Part shown: piece by piece, positions 25,093 to 34,599 of the stretch | How the letters are laid out: each line of letters begins with the position of its first letter | Position numbering within the stretch: the stretch's first letter is position 1 | From: CAYMZZ01 sp046297935 | Lineage (GTDB): Bacteria > Bacteroidota > Bacteroidia > Chitinophagales > Chitinophagaceae | NCBI GenBank assembly: GCA_046297935.1 | Contig: JBKBHA010000005.1 | Span: 124,001 to 188,000 of the forward strand | Direction of reading: 5' to 3' | DNA length: 64,000 nucleotides | Notes under the pieces: generated by a model | Databases searched by the model: none | What the model was told of the DNA's origin: nothing | Seen by the model: the letters and a program-made list of their open reading frames with translations, nothing else | Translations under genes and position numbers: made by a program

Positions 25093-26571
25093 ATGGGGGT
25101 CTCGAACCAATTAAAAAATCAGCACCTCTTGTGGCGGGCGGGCTTTGGTCCCGCGGCCGAGCAATTGGGTTCCCTGTCGTCGGCTACGCCAGACGACGTG
25201 TACAAGGCTTTAAAAAAATCGTCATCAAAGAAGCCGGTTTATATTCAGGTTGCATCCAACTACCTTGATGGGTTAATGAAGGGAATTGAGCAGGTGGGCG
25301 AAGCGCAACGCCGGGCTGAAATGACTCCCGAAGAAAGGCGCAAAGTTCAGCAGGCTTACCGCGAAGGCATTCGTACACTCAATAGTCACTGGCTACTGGA
25401 AATGGTTAATAGTGAAGCCCAGCTTCGGGAGAAAATGGCCTTTTTCTGGCATGGCCATTTTGCCTGCCGCAATCTGAATCTGTATTACCAGCAGGGTTTG
25501 TTGCACACACTGCGTACGCATGCTCTTGGCAATTTCGGCACCATGCTGAAAGAGGTTTCCCGTTCGGCCGCCATGCTTTTTTTTCTCAATAATCAGCAAA
25601 ATAGAAAAGGTCGCCCCAACGAAAACTTCGCTCGCGAAGTGATGGAGTTATTTACCCTTGGCCGCGGCCACTATACGGAAAAAGACATTAAAGAGGCTGC
25701 TCGTGCTTTTACCGGCTGGACAGCAAATGCAAGAGGCGAATTCATCTTTCGGAAGGGTCAGCATGATTTCGGCAATAAAACAGTGTTGGGCCAAACGGGT
25801 GATTTCGACGGCGATGATGTGCTCGACATCCTGTTGGCACAACCCCAAACCGCACGATTTATCACAGAGAAATTATATCGATTTCTGGTAAACGAAAAGG
25901 CGGATGAGAAAAATATAAGTTGGCTGGCCGACCGCTTTTACAGAAGTGGATACGAAATTGCACAATTGCTCGATGATATATTCACCAGCGATTGGTTCTA
26001 TGACCCGAAAAATATGGGCAACCGGATCAAATCGCCGATTGAATTGCTGACCGGTATACAGCGTATGGTACCTATGAAGCTGCAAAACCAGGATGCGTTG
26101 ATGATTGTTCAGCGTTTGCTGGGGCAAATTCTTTTCTACCCACCCAATGTAGCTGGCTGGCCCGGCGGCCGAAGCTGGATCGACAGCAGTACGCTGATGC
26201 TTCGCTTACGTTTACCACAACTCTTCAACGATCGTGATGAATGGAATATTAGTCCAAAATCGGACGACGATCAGATGATGGGCCGCGATGAGGACGGCAA
26301 ACCCACACTTCGAAATGCAAAGCAACAACCAAAGGCCACACGTGGCATGCGAATGATTGAGGCCGATATGGACTGGGCCCCACACTACAGGTATCTTTCC
26401 AAGGTGAGTCGTGACCAGTTGGAGAATGTGATTGCCGGGCATTTATTTCAAACGGACCGTGCGGTGAGTCGCGATCTGGTCCGCCGTTTTGCCGATGAAT
26501 CAGACAGAGAATCTTTTATTCGATCCGTTACCCTTCAATATATGAGCACACCTGAATATCAGCTTTGCTGA
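25093..26571 (+). CDS. DUF1800 family protein
   Basis: About 492 residues from the ATG at 25093 (MGVSNQLKNQHLLWRAGFGP). The open frame begins at a TTG at 25024, but that lies inside the serS terminator. The family start HLLWRAGFGP, the central MAFFWHGHF and the REVMELFTLGRGHYTEKDIKEAARAFTGW block are typical of DUF1800. Function is unknown; these proteins are nearly always coded next to DUF1501 genes, as here. No signal peptide is seen at this start. Confidence 0.9.
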   Translation: MGVSNQLKNQHLLWRAGFGPAAEQLGSLSSATPDDVYKALKKSSSKKPVYIQVASNYLDGLMKGIEQVGEAQRRAEMTPEERRKVQQAYREGIRTLNSHWLLEMVNSEAQLREKMAFFWHGHFACRNLNLYYQQGLLHTLRTHALGNFGTMLKEVSRSAAMLFFLNNQQNRKGRPNENFAREVMELFTLGRGHYTEKDIKEAARAFTGWTANARGEFIFRKGQHDFGNKTVLGQTGDFDGDDVLDILLAQPQTARFITEKLYRFLVNEKADEKNISWLADRFYRSGYEIAQLLDDIFTSDWFYDPKNMGNRIKSPIELLTGIQRMVPMKLQNQDALMIVQRLLGQILFYPPNVAGWPGGRSWIDSSTLMLRLRLPQLFNDRDEWNISPKSDDDQMMGRDEDGKPTLRNAKQQPKATRGMRMIEADMDWAPHYRYLSKVSRDQLENVIAGHLFQTDRAVSRDLVRRFADESDRESFIRSVTLQYMSTPEYQLC

Positions 26572-26604
26572 GTTCGGCTGCTTCTGAAAAATTAAAAGCA
26601 CCCC

Positions 26605-27804
26605 ATGCTAATAAAACGTAAGCAATTTATTCAGATTGGTTCGCTGGCTACCAGTTCGCTGCTGTTACCCCGCTTTTTGAAAGCATTTGAAGCGCCCGCA
26701 AGGGTGCCGGCTGGTAACAAAGTACTGGTAGTACTTCAACTGAGCGGTGGCAACGATGGACTCAATACGGTTATTCCGGTTCGCAATGATATTTATTATC
26801 GCTCCCGACCCAGGCTTGGTATTGAGCGCGACAAGGCGCTCAGTCTGACGGATGAAGTTGGCCTGCATCCTTCGTTGACTACACTAAAGGGGCTCTACGA
26901 CGAAGGTCATCTGGCAATTGTGAACAGTGTTGGTTATCCCAATCCTGACCGTTCCCATTTTCGGAGTATGGATATATGGCATACTGCAAGCACCAGCGAC
27001 GAGTACTGGCATACAGGCTGGCTGGGTCGCTACCTCGATGCGCAGTGCAGCGGCTGCGATAAGCCAACACAGGCAATTGAAATTGACGATGTGTTGAGTT
27101 TGGCGATGAAGGGAAATGTACACAATGGGGTAGCCGTAAAAGATCCACGCAGACTGTATGGTACCGCGAATGAAAAATTTTTCAGGGAGTTGATGAAAGA
27201 GCACGGGACTTCGCATGGCGAAGAGCCCGTAGATTACCTATATAAAACAATGGCGGAAACACTTTCTTCGGCTGACTATATTTTTAAGCAAAGCCGGGTG
27301 CATCCTACCAAAGCGAGTTATCCTGCCACCGAGTTGGGAAACAGTTTTAAAACGATTGCCTCGCTTATTTTCTCTGAAATAAATACCAAAGTGTATTATG
27401 TTTCGCTGGGCAGTTTCGATACGCACGTGAATCAGCAAATGCAGCAGCAACGTTTGTTCACCCAGATGAACGAAGCGCTGGAAGCATTTTTCAAAGACCT
27501 GAAAGCAGAAGGGCGTTTCAATGATGTGTTATTGATGACATTTTCGGAGTTTGGCCGCCGTGTAGCGCAAAATGCGAGTGGTGGTACCGACCATGGTACG
27601 GCCAATAATATGTTTTTGATGGGTGGTGGTTTGAAGCAGCAGGGTATGCTGAATGCGTTGCCCAACCTGGCTGATCTCGATGAAGGTGACCTGAAGCATC
27701 AGGTGGATTTCAAACAAGTGTATGCTACAGTATTGCAGAACTGGCTTGGGGCCGACGCTAACGCTATTCTAGGCGCTACGTACCAGCCTATGAAGTTTAT
27801 ATAG
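26605..27804 (+). CDS. DUF1501 family protein
   Basis: 399 residues. N-terminus MLIKRKQFIQIGSLATSSLLLPRFL resembles a Tat-like or short export signal, though without a clear twin Arg. Motifs of the family, which is related to the alkaline phosphatase/sulfatase superfamily, are VVLQLSGGNDGLNTVIP, MTFSEFGRRV and GGTDHGTANNMFLMG. It follows the DUF1800 gene by 33 bp. The pair is widespread in Bacteroidota and Planctomycetota and has no settled function. Confidence 0.9.
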   Translation: MLIKRKQFIQIGSLATSSLLLPRFLKAFEAPARVPAGNKVLVVLQLSGGNDGLNTVIPVRNDIYYRSRPRLGIERDKALSLTDEVGLHPSLTTLKGLYDEGHLAIVNSVGYPNPDRSHFRSMDIWHTASTSDEYWHTGWLGRYLDAQCSGCDKPTQAIEIDDVLSLAMKGNVHNGVAVKDPRRLYGTANEKFFRELMKEHGTSHGEEPVDYLYKTMAETLSSADYIFKQSRVHPTKASYPATELGNSFKTIASLIFSEINTKVYYVSLGSFDTHVNQQMQQQRLFTQMNEALEAFFKDLKAEGRFNDVLLMTFSEFGRRVAQNASGGTDHGTANNMFLMGGGLKQQGMLNALPNLADLDEGDLKHQVDFKQVYATVLQNWLGADANAILGATYQPMKFI

Positions 27805-27842
27805 CAAAGAAGCAGATCGGCTCGCCGATCTGCTTCTTTGCT
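27803..27842. terminator. Bidirectional terminator hairpin, 19-bp perfect stem
   Basis: 27803-27821 pairs exactly with 27824-27842. It includes the TAG stop of the DUF1501 gene and lies 5 bp from the stop of the convergent OPT gene. Confidence 0.8.
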
Positions 27843-27847
27843 AATTA

Positions 27848-29896
27848 TTAGTTCTTCTTGCTTCGGGCAACACGATACAATAGATATGCCATGGTTGCGA
27901 ACAACAGAACGCCGAGCAGGAAGTACCCGCTTTCGCCCAGAGTTTTCGTCAGTCCATGTTCGAGGTTAATACGGTCCAGGAATCGTTTACCACTAGTAGA
28001 TCCGCTTACGAATGCAATTATAACCCCGGCTACTGCGCCACCAGCCACCAGGCCGGTAGCAAATAGATTTCCTTTACCGAGTTCTTCCTCCTCCGGTGCC
28101 ACATGTTTTTTTTCTTTCTTCTCACGGGCAGAAACCAGTCCTCTAATGGCACCACCAATAAATATGGGGAGTGTAGTTGCAAGCGGTAAATAAGCTCCCA
28201 CAGCGAAGCTAAGAGACTTGACACCCATCAGTTCAATGACGATTGCCATAAATACTCCAACAAAAATGAATGGCCAATCCAAATCACCCGACTGAATTCC
28301 GATGATGAGTGTAGACATTAAGGTAGCTTGTGGTGCTGGCATAGTTTCAGTGCCAATAGTGTGATATATACCCTGCTCGACCAGTTCAGCACTGGGTTTG
28401 TCGAGATATTGTATCGTAAGGCCGATCACTATCGATGAAACTATGGCACCCACAAAAAGTGCAATCTGCTGGTTTCGAGGTGTTGCACCAACGATGTATC
28501 CGCTTTTCAAATCCTGTGAAGTCGCGCCTGCATTCGCCGCAGCAATGCAAATCATTCCCCCCACTACAAGAACCAACGGCTCAAATGCTGCCCCAGACCA
28601 GCCGACGCTAACAAAAATCAGGCTGGTACCCATTACTGTCGCGATAGTCATACCGCTAATGGGATTGTTAGAAGACCCGATCAGCCCTACAATTCGCGAA
28701 GAAACGGTCACAAATAAAGCACCAAACAAAACAACCAAAACGCCAATTAACAAACGCTGTGTCACTCCCTCGCCGGGAATTTGCGGAAGCGCGGCAATTA
28801 ACGCCACCAGTGCCAGGCTGCCGAACGCTACAACTTTCAAGCTGAGATCCCGGTCAGTTCGTGGAACTTCGTTGCCTGCTGTAGAAACTGACTTAATGCT
28901 ACCGACGCTCGACTTGATCGATTTTGCAATAGTCGGCATAGTCTTGACAAGCGTGATTATGCCACCGGCTGCCACCATTCCTGCACCTATGCTTCTGATG
29001 AAAGCATAATAAACCGCTGTTGAGTAATCGGCAAAAGTTTGAGTGACCGGGTCCCAGCCGCCTTTACCACCTGCTACGGCCACATCTTTCAAGTAGCCGA
29101 GCTTGGCGAGTTTTTGGGCAATTAAGGCAGGGTCAACCAGGTAAGACAGAAGTGGTATAAGCACAAGCCAGCTCAACACGCCTCCGGCGACCAACACTCC
29201 CGCGATGCGTGGTCCAATTATATAACCGACACCGAGGTATTCTGGAGTTATTTCGCCACTTACTTTGGCTGATGGAAAAAATTTGTTGATCTGTTTGGTT
29301 GCCATATATGGAGTCTCTGCAACGAAGTGCAAAACTTTTTGCAGTGTAGCGTACAAAAAGGCAACACCCAGGCCCCAAAAGGCGGTTTTCGCAAAATCTC
29401 CTCCTTTTTCTCCAGCTTTCAGCACATCACCACAGGCAGTGCCTTCGGGATAAGGAAGATTATCGTGTTCATTTACGATTAGTGCTTTCCTTAATGGAAC
29501 CATAAGGAGCGTTCCGAGTATTCCTCCGACTATTGCCAGAATCAAAATGGTGAGGTAGTTGAAATATTCAGCACTGTCTTTAGAACTCAGGAAAAGAAAC
29601 CCCGGGAGGGTGAATGAAACGCCAGCAGCAATACTTTCGCCTGCCGACCCAGTAGTCTGGATAATATTGTTTTCGAGGATGGTCGTTTTGAAGAACCGTC
29701 TGCCCAGTGTAATGGCAATTACCGCAATGGGAATCGAAGCGCTTACCGTCAGACCGGCTTTTAAAGCAAGATACACCGTGGCGGCACCGAAAATAACGCC
29801 AAATAATGAGCCGAGAAGAATTGACTTCACGGTCAATTCTTTCATCTTCGTCTCCGGTGCTACGAAGGGTTTGAACCTGGGAGAATTCTCTGCCAT
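27848..29896 (-). CDS. OPT family oligopeptide transporter
   Basis: 682 residues with about 15 predicted membrane helices. The N-terminus carries the OPT block LTVKSILLGSLFGVIFGAATVYLALKAGLTVSASIPIAV, and NLPYPEGTACGDVLKAGEKGG is the diagnostic family motif. OPT members are proton-coupled importers of oligopeptides or metal chelates; the substrate is not evident. A single gene, convergent with DUF1501. Two further peptide-transporter-type genes (POT) lie 3 kb away, which suggests peptide use but not a shared operon. Confidence 0.95.
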   Translation of the reverse strand: MAENSPRFKPFVAPETKMKELTVKSILLGSLFGVIFGAATVYLALKAGLTVSASIPIAVIAITLGRRFFKTTILENNIIQTTGSAGESIAAGVSFTLPGFLFLSSKDSAEYFNYLTILILAIVGGILGTLLMVPLRKALIVNEHDNLPYPEGTACGDVLKAGEKGGDFAKTAFWGLGVAFLYATLQKVLHFVAETPYMATKQINKFFPSAKVSGEITPEYLGVGYIIGPRIAGVLVAGGVLSWLVLIPLLSYLVDPALIAQKLAKLGYLKDVAVAGGKGGWDPVTQTFADYSTAVYYAFIRSIGAGMVAAGGIITLVKTMPTIAKSIKSSVGSIKSVSTAGNEVPRTDRDLSLKVVAFGSLALVALIAALPQIPGEGVTQRLLIGVLVVLFGALFVTVSSRIVGLIGSSNNPISGMTIATVMGTSLIFVSVGWSGAAFEPLVLVVGGMICIAAANAGATSQDLKSGYIVGATPRNQQIALFVGAIVSSIVIGLTIQYLDKPSAELVEQGIYHTIGTETMPAPQATLMSTLIIGIQSGDLDWPFIFVGVFMAIVIELMGVKSLSFAVGAYLPLATTLPIFIGGAIRGLVSAREKKEKKHVAPEEEELGKGNLFATGLVAGGAVAGVIIAFVSGSTSGKRFLDRINLEHGLTKTLGESGYFLLGVLLFATMAYLLYRVARSKKN

Positions 29897-29972
29897 AGCA
29901 GTTTAGTTTTATCGCTGGAAGATAACCAAATATGGCAAATCGCGCGATAAAAATGGAGCGAACTGGCAGGGG

Positions 29973-30674
29973 CTAGCGGAGCAGCTTGATATCAATTACC
30001 CAGCGCCCTTCTTCAAAGATTTCAATATCTACTATATCGCCGCCAATGATATAGCGGGCGCGGAATGGAAACTGCACCATCCTCAATGTAGTCATGGTAC
30101 GCTTTACATTCAGCTCCTGTTCAAATTGCTGCACATATAATCCTTTCAGGATTTCAATGCTATTAATCTTTGGCTTTTCGATGGAAGAACCGGAAATATT
30201 GCGGGCTCCGCCAGTCACACTTTCCACGTAAATGGTTATTTCCTTGAGGGAACTGGACTTGTCCTGTTCTATATCGATATCCCTTACCGATGGTGTGCGA
30301 GATTGCACGATATAAGGTTCTTCGTATTTACCTATATATTTATCTTTTTTCCAAAAGCCAAAGAGACTATCGCCCTGGCTTTTGTCGGCATAATGCATGG
30401 TTCCCCGTCCGGATCGGACACCTTTTTCCCAATCGCCTTCATACCAGTCGCCATTGGCCCAGGAATATTTGCCATAACCGTGTGGCAGCCCGTTTCGAAA
30501 ATCGCCGGTATAGCTGTCTTCGCCTTTTGCAGTACCCTTGCCGCTGGCCCAGTTTTTTTCACAGTCACCTTCGTAGCTTCCCATCAGCGATTTCATCTTC
30601 ACTTTGCAGTCCTGAGCACGCAATGCCTGCACGGCCATCAGCGACAGTAAAGTCAGGCAAACAAACCATTTCAT
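29973..30674 (-). CDS. MORN-repeat protein, exported
   Basis: 233 residues. Signal peptide (MKWFVCLTLLSLMAVQALRAQ), then four or so MORN repeats (about 30-115: YEGDCEKNWASGKG, YTGDFRNGLPHGYG, YEGDWEKGVRSGRG), then a C-terminal domain (about 130-233) of mixed alpha/beta type that I do not recognise. MORN repeats are often structural or lipid-binding; the function here is unknown. Confidence 0.85.
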   Translation of the reverse strand: MKWFVCLTLLSLMAVQALRAQDCKVKMKSLMGSYEGDCEKNWASGKGTAKGEDSYTGDFRNGLPHGYGKYSWANGDWYEGDWEKGVRSGRGTMHYADKSQGDSLFGFWKKDKYIGKYEEPYIVQSRTPSVRDIDIEQDKSSSLKEITIYVESVTGGARNISGSSIEKPKINSIEILKGLYVQQFEQELNVKRTMTTLRMVQFPFRARYIIGGDIVDIEIFEEGRWVIDIKLLR

Positions 30675-30859
30675 GTGAACAGCATTTCGATAAATATAGC
30701 CAGATTGGTCCGATTAATTCCTGATTTGACAAATTTGACAACAGTTATGGCTTATGGGAACAGTGTTTTCGGCGAATGTTTGCATAACAGTGTGTACCTT
30801 AACCATTATAAACCGTTTCTGTAGCACTGATTGCAAATAATAAAAAAGAAATAGTCAAA

Positions 30860-31210
30860 ATGGACCTCAACCGTGTTTTCCGAATGACATTCGCCAGCAT
30901 CTACCCCCTGTACATTCAAAAAGCGGAAAAAAAGGGGCGCACTCAGGCCGAGGTGGATGAAGTAATACTATGGCTAACCGGCTACGATGCAAAGAACTTC
31001 AAAAAGCAAATCGACAATAAAGTAGATCTCGAAACCTTTTTTGCGGAAGCACCTCAATTGAATCCCAACGCACCGAAAATTACCGGCGTCATCTGCGGTT
31101 ACCGCATTGAGGAAATTGAAAACGAACTGATGCGCAAAATTCGCTATATGGATAAGCTGGTGGACGAACTGGCAAAAGGTCGGCCAATGGAAAAAATATT
31201 GAGAAAATGA
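30860..31210 (+). CDS. DUF2200 family protein
   Basis: 116 residues, helical and charged, beginning MDLNRVFRMTFASIYPLYIQKAEKKGRTQ and containing VDEVILWLTGYD and VICGYRIEEIENELMRKIRYMDKLVDELAKG, the signatures of DUF2200. Cytoplasmic and of unknown function. Its last base touches the last base of the convergent POT gene (31211). Confidence 0.9.
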   Translation: MDLNRVFRMTFASIYPLYIQKAEKKGRTQAEVDEVILWLTGYDAKNFKKQIDNKVDLETFFAEAPQLNPNAPKITGVICGYRIEEIENELMRKIRYMDKLVDELAKGRPMEKILRK

Positions 31211-32839
31211 CTATACTCCTTTCTCTTTCATAACTCGATTCAACCAGCGTAGCATCAGAAATCCGACTGCCGCTGCGCCCATCAGTAAGGCAAAGTTGAG
31301 CCAGAAATAATTCGTTTTTTGTTCGTAGCTGTCCCACATGGTGGCCAGTACGCCCGACAATTTATTGCCGATAGAAGTAGAAACAAACCAGCCACCCATC
31401 ATCAGCGAAGCAATCCGGGTGGGACTGAGTTTTGATACCACGGAAAGTCCCATTGGGCTTAAAAGCAATTCGCCCAGCGTAATAACTCCATAGCTCGACA
31501 AAAGCCACCAGGTACTGGCTTTTTCCGTTCCGTTGTTGCTGGCCATAACAGCACCCACCATTACCAGCGCCGACAGGCCGGAGATGAATAATCCGAAAGC
31601 GATTTTGGTGGCGGTGGAAGGTTCTTTCCCTTTCCGGCGCAACCAGGCGAAAAAGGCAATCACCAGCGGAGTGAGCAGAATTACCCAGCCCGGGTTCATA
31701 GATTGACTTAGGTTGGTACTCCACAAACTCAAATTGCTACCCTCTGAGGGCAGCTGGCTGGATGGTATATTTTTAAAGTAAGGAGGGTAGTTATATTCCA
31801 TTACCGGTTTGCCATTCTCCCGCTGAAGCCTGAATTGATTGTCGTAAACGGCAACTGTATCTTTTTGATAGGTTACCTGCTCTGCCAGCAACAGCGCATC
31901 AAATAGTCGTTGCGAGCCGCCACTCATTTCGCGGTCGGTATAGCGGTCGGCCCAGGTGTTGAGGGCTGAACCATTTTGTTTGAATACTGCCCAAAACATA
32001 ATGACCACCAGAAATATGGCCAGCAGCGCGCCAATAGGTCTTTTCTCCGACTTGTCGGCCTTCAGGTAGATATTGGTATAAAAAATGGCAACCGGAATAC
32101 AGGCAAAAATGAATGCGTCGGTAGAGTCGGAACCAAATAGGCTGCCAGGAATCAGCCAGCCCAGTACGCCTGCTACTATTGAGGGCACCAGTATCAGGTA
32201 GATGATCTTAGCGAGCGGCATATCGCCGGGCTTCATTTCTTTTTTCACGTCGTAAGCCCGATAGTGCCGCAGGCCTACCCCATACACAATTACGCCGATA
32301 AACATTCCCACCCCTGCGGCCAGAAAGGCATAGCTCCAGCCATAAAGGTTTAAGAGAGCAGCGCTGATAAAATTGCAGATAAAGGCGCCGATATTGATGC
32401 CAAGATAAAAGATATTGTAGCCCTCGTCCTTTTTCGCCTTGAATTCGGGAGTAGTGTACACATTGCCCAGCAGTGTGGAGATATTAGGTTTAAAGAAGCC
32501 ATTGCCAATAATTACCAGGCTCATGGCAATATAGAGGGCAGTAATGTTATGAACCGACATCAGGCAATATCCCACGCCCATCATCAATCCACCCGTCACA
32601 ATCGATCGCGTATAACCCAGGTACCGGTCGGCCAGCAAACCTCCAATAAAGGGCGTAAGAAAAACCAATGCAATAAAAGTACCGTATAGATCAGAAGCCT
32701 CTGCTTCAGTCATTGCATATCCTGTGCCCACATCCTTCAGATAAAGCGTAAAAATGCCGATCATCAGGTAATAGCCAAATCTTTCCCACATTTCGGAAAG
32801 AAAGAGAAAAGGAAGGGCTTTAGGGTGCTTACGGGCCAT
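31211..32839 (-). CDS. POT/PTR family peptide MFS transporter (1)
   Basis: 542 residues, 12-14 membrane helices. The proton-coupling motif ExxERF is at EMWERFGYY (about 16-24), and the POT motif GGLLADRYLGYTRSI (about 60-75) follows. Imports di- and tripeptides with protons. A soluble-looking insert (about 285-375, rich in Tyr and Gln) sits between two helices, longer than in classic DtpA-type proteins. Same strand as the second POT gene upstream, with an 85-bp gap holding AT-rich inverted repeats, so probably co-regulated paralogues. Confidence 0.94.
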   Translation of the reverse strand: MARKHPKALPFLFLSEMWERFGYYLMIGIFTLYLKDVGTGYAMTEAEASDLYGTFIALVFLTPFIGGLLADRYLGYTRSIVTGGLMMGVGYCLMSVHNITALYIAMSLVIIGNGFFKPNISTLLGNVYTTPEFKAKKDEGYNIFYLGINIGAFICNFISAALLNLYGWSYAFLAAGVGMFIGVIVYGVGLRHYRAYDVKKEMKPGDMPLAKIIYLILVPSIVAGVLGWLIPGSLFGSDSTDAFIFACIPVAIFYTNIYLKADKSEKRPIGALLAIFLVVIMFWAVFKQNGSALNTWADRYTDREMSGGSQRLFDALLLAEQVTYQKDTVAVYDNQFRLQRENGKPVMEYNYPPYFKNIPSSQLPSEGSNLSLWSTNLSQSMNPGWVILLTPLVIAFFAWLRRKGKEPSTATKIAFGLFISGLSALVMVGAVMASNNGTEKASTWWLLSSYGVITLGELLLSPMGLSVVSKLSPTRIASLMMGGWFVSTSIGNKLSGVLATMWDSYEQKTNYFWLNFALLMGAAAVGFLMLRWLNRVMKEKGV

Positions 32840-32924
32840 TTGAAGTAATTAAAAAAGTTAAAAGTCAGAAGTGAACAGCAAAGCGAGGCAATTACTAATT
32901 TATAATTATTAATTGGCAATTGCT

Positions 32925-34484
32925 TTAAACTCCTTTTGCCATTTTTTGCAATGTTTTAGACAACAATAACAATATTATTCCTGCGGCGCCGGCCATGAAA
33001 ACGAAGATCATGAAGAAATCATACAGGTTATTGATCTGGTAGCCCAGAAAACTGGTGCTTTGTCCTTCGCCCGGGTACAATGCGCTAAGTACTCCGGCCA
33101 GTTTATTGCCCCCCGCATTGCCCAGAAACCAGACAGCCATCAGCAAGGATGCAAACTTGTGAGGGGCCAGCTTATTAAACAAGGAAAGCCCGATGGGTGA
33201 AAGGCAAAGTTCGCCCCAGGTATGCAGCAGGTACATGCCGGTGAGCCAAATCATGCTTACCTTTTCCTGGCTTTCACCCATTTTCACACCATAGGCAATC
33301 CACAAATAACCCAGTGCCAGTAATACCAACCCAATGCCCATCTTGGTGGGAGTAGCGGGTTGTTTACTACCCAGTCTTAGCCAGAACCAGGCAAAGAGTG
33401 GCGCAAAAAGAATAATGAAAATTGAGTTGAATGATTGAAAGAAGGAAGGAGGCATGTGGTAGTCGCCCCAAACGTTGAGATTGGTTTTGTCGTTGGCAAA
33501 AAGACTGAGTGAGGCACCTGTTTGTTCGTAGGCGGCCCAAAAGAATACCACGAAGAACGCGATAATGAACAAGACCCATATTCGTTTCCGCTCATCGGCG
33601 GTCAGCGACTTGTCGGAAAATATGCTGGCACCAATAAAGAGAAAAGCAGCTCCCAGCAAATAAGAAAGATAATTGTATTTGCTGTCGAGGTACATGGCAG
33701 CCAGCAAAATGCCTCCCAACACTAACATGCCCAGCACCATATTAACCGGATTGAGCCATGCTTTGTTGGGACCTGATGTTTTTTCAAGCTTCAGGTCATT
33801 ACCTATTTCTTCCTTTGTATAGGGAGTCAAACCCAGTACTTTACCTTCCGGCGATAACACATACTTGTTATGATACAATTTTTGAATGATCACGCTGATG
33901 ATCATTCCAACACCTCCCACCAGGAAAGCCCATTTGAAATCGGCCGGATCACCCGTGTTTCCTACTAAACCGCAAATGATGGGTCCAATAGCCGCTCCGA
34001 GGTTAATACCCATATAGAATATGGTATAAGCCGGATCAATCCGACGGTCACCATTGGGATAAAGCTGGCCTACCAGCGAGGAAATATTTGGCTTGAAAAA
34101 CCCGTTACCCGTTGCCATAAATCCAAGTCCGGCAAAAAACAAAACGCCCGCCAGATCCGGCGAGCTATGATAAACCGATGCACAGATGAATAACAGGCCT
34201 TCGCCTGCGGCCATCATTAATCCGCCGGCAATAATGGATCGTTTATTTCCCCAGAACCGGTCGGCAATATATCCGCCCACAAGTGGTGTGAGGTATAAAA
34301 GACTTAAATAGCTTCCGTAGAGGTTTGAAGCAAAGGAATTTTCAAACAGGAGGGCCTGGGTCATGAAATAAATCAGTATGGCCCTCATGCCATAGTAGTT
34401 AAATCGTTCCCACATTTCTGTGGCGAAAAGCACGTAAAGGCCTTTGGGGTGGCCTTTCTGTTTGGCAGGCAATTCTAATTCCAT
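32925..34484 (-). CDS. POT/PTR family peptide MFS transporter (2)
   Basis: 519 residues. I start at MELELPAKQKGHPKGLYVLF (34484). The frame extends to 34658 but that would cover the start of the divergent purD, and the extra 58 residues are not protein-like. EMWERFNYYGM carries the ExxERF motif and GGYIADRFWGNKRSI the second POT signature. A shorter central insert than in the neighbour. Paralogue of the gene at 31211. Confidence 0.94.
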   Translation of the reverse strand: MELELPAKQKGHPKGLYVLFATEMWERFNYYGMRAILIYFMTQALLFENSFASNLYGSYLSLLYLTPLVGGYIADRFWGNKRSIIAGGLMMAAGEGLLFICASVYHSSPDLAGVLFFAGLGFMATGNGFFKPNISSLVGQLYPNGDRRIDPAYTIFYMGINLGAAIGPIICGLVGNTGDPADFKWAFLVGGVGMIISVIIQKLYHNKYVLSPEGKVLGLTPYTKEEIGNDLKLEKTSGPNKAWLNPVNMVLGMLVLGGILLAAMYLDSKYNYLSYLLGAAFLFIGASIFSDKSLTADERKRIWVLFIIAFFVVFFWAAYEQTGASLSLFANDKTNLNVWGDYHMPPSFFQSFNSIFIILFAPLFAWFWLRLGSKQPATPTKMGIGLVLLALGYLWIAYGVKMGESQEKVSMIWLTGMYLLHTWGELCLSPIGLSLFNKLAPHKFASLLMAVWFLGNAGGNKLAGVLSALYPGEGQSTSFLGYQINNLYDFFMIFVFMAGAAGIILLLLSKTLQKMAKGV

Positions 34485-34599
34485 CAGATCAAATCGTTGC
34501 GCGCCAAAATACAGAAAAATGACCACTCGCAAATTTTTGCTGGTATCTTTAACATTCATTCCGATATTGCAGCCGGAAAAATCTATACACTCGACTGTC

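Noticed and set aside
34444..34599. 52-residue extension of PurD and the matching 58-residue extension of the divergent POT protein
   Set aside because: The two extensions overlap each other on opposite strands, and both families have clear standard starts farther in.
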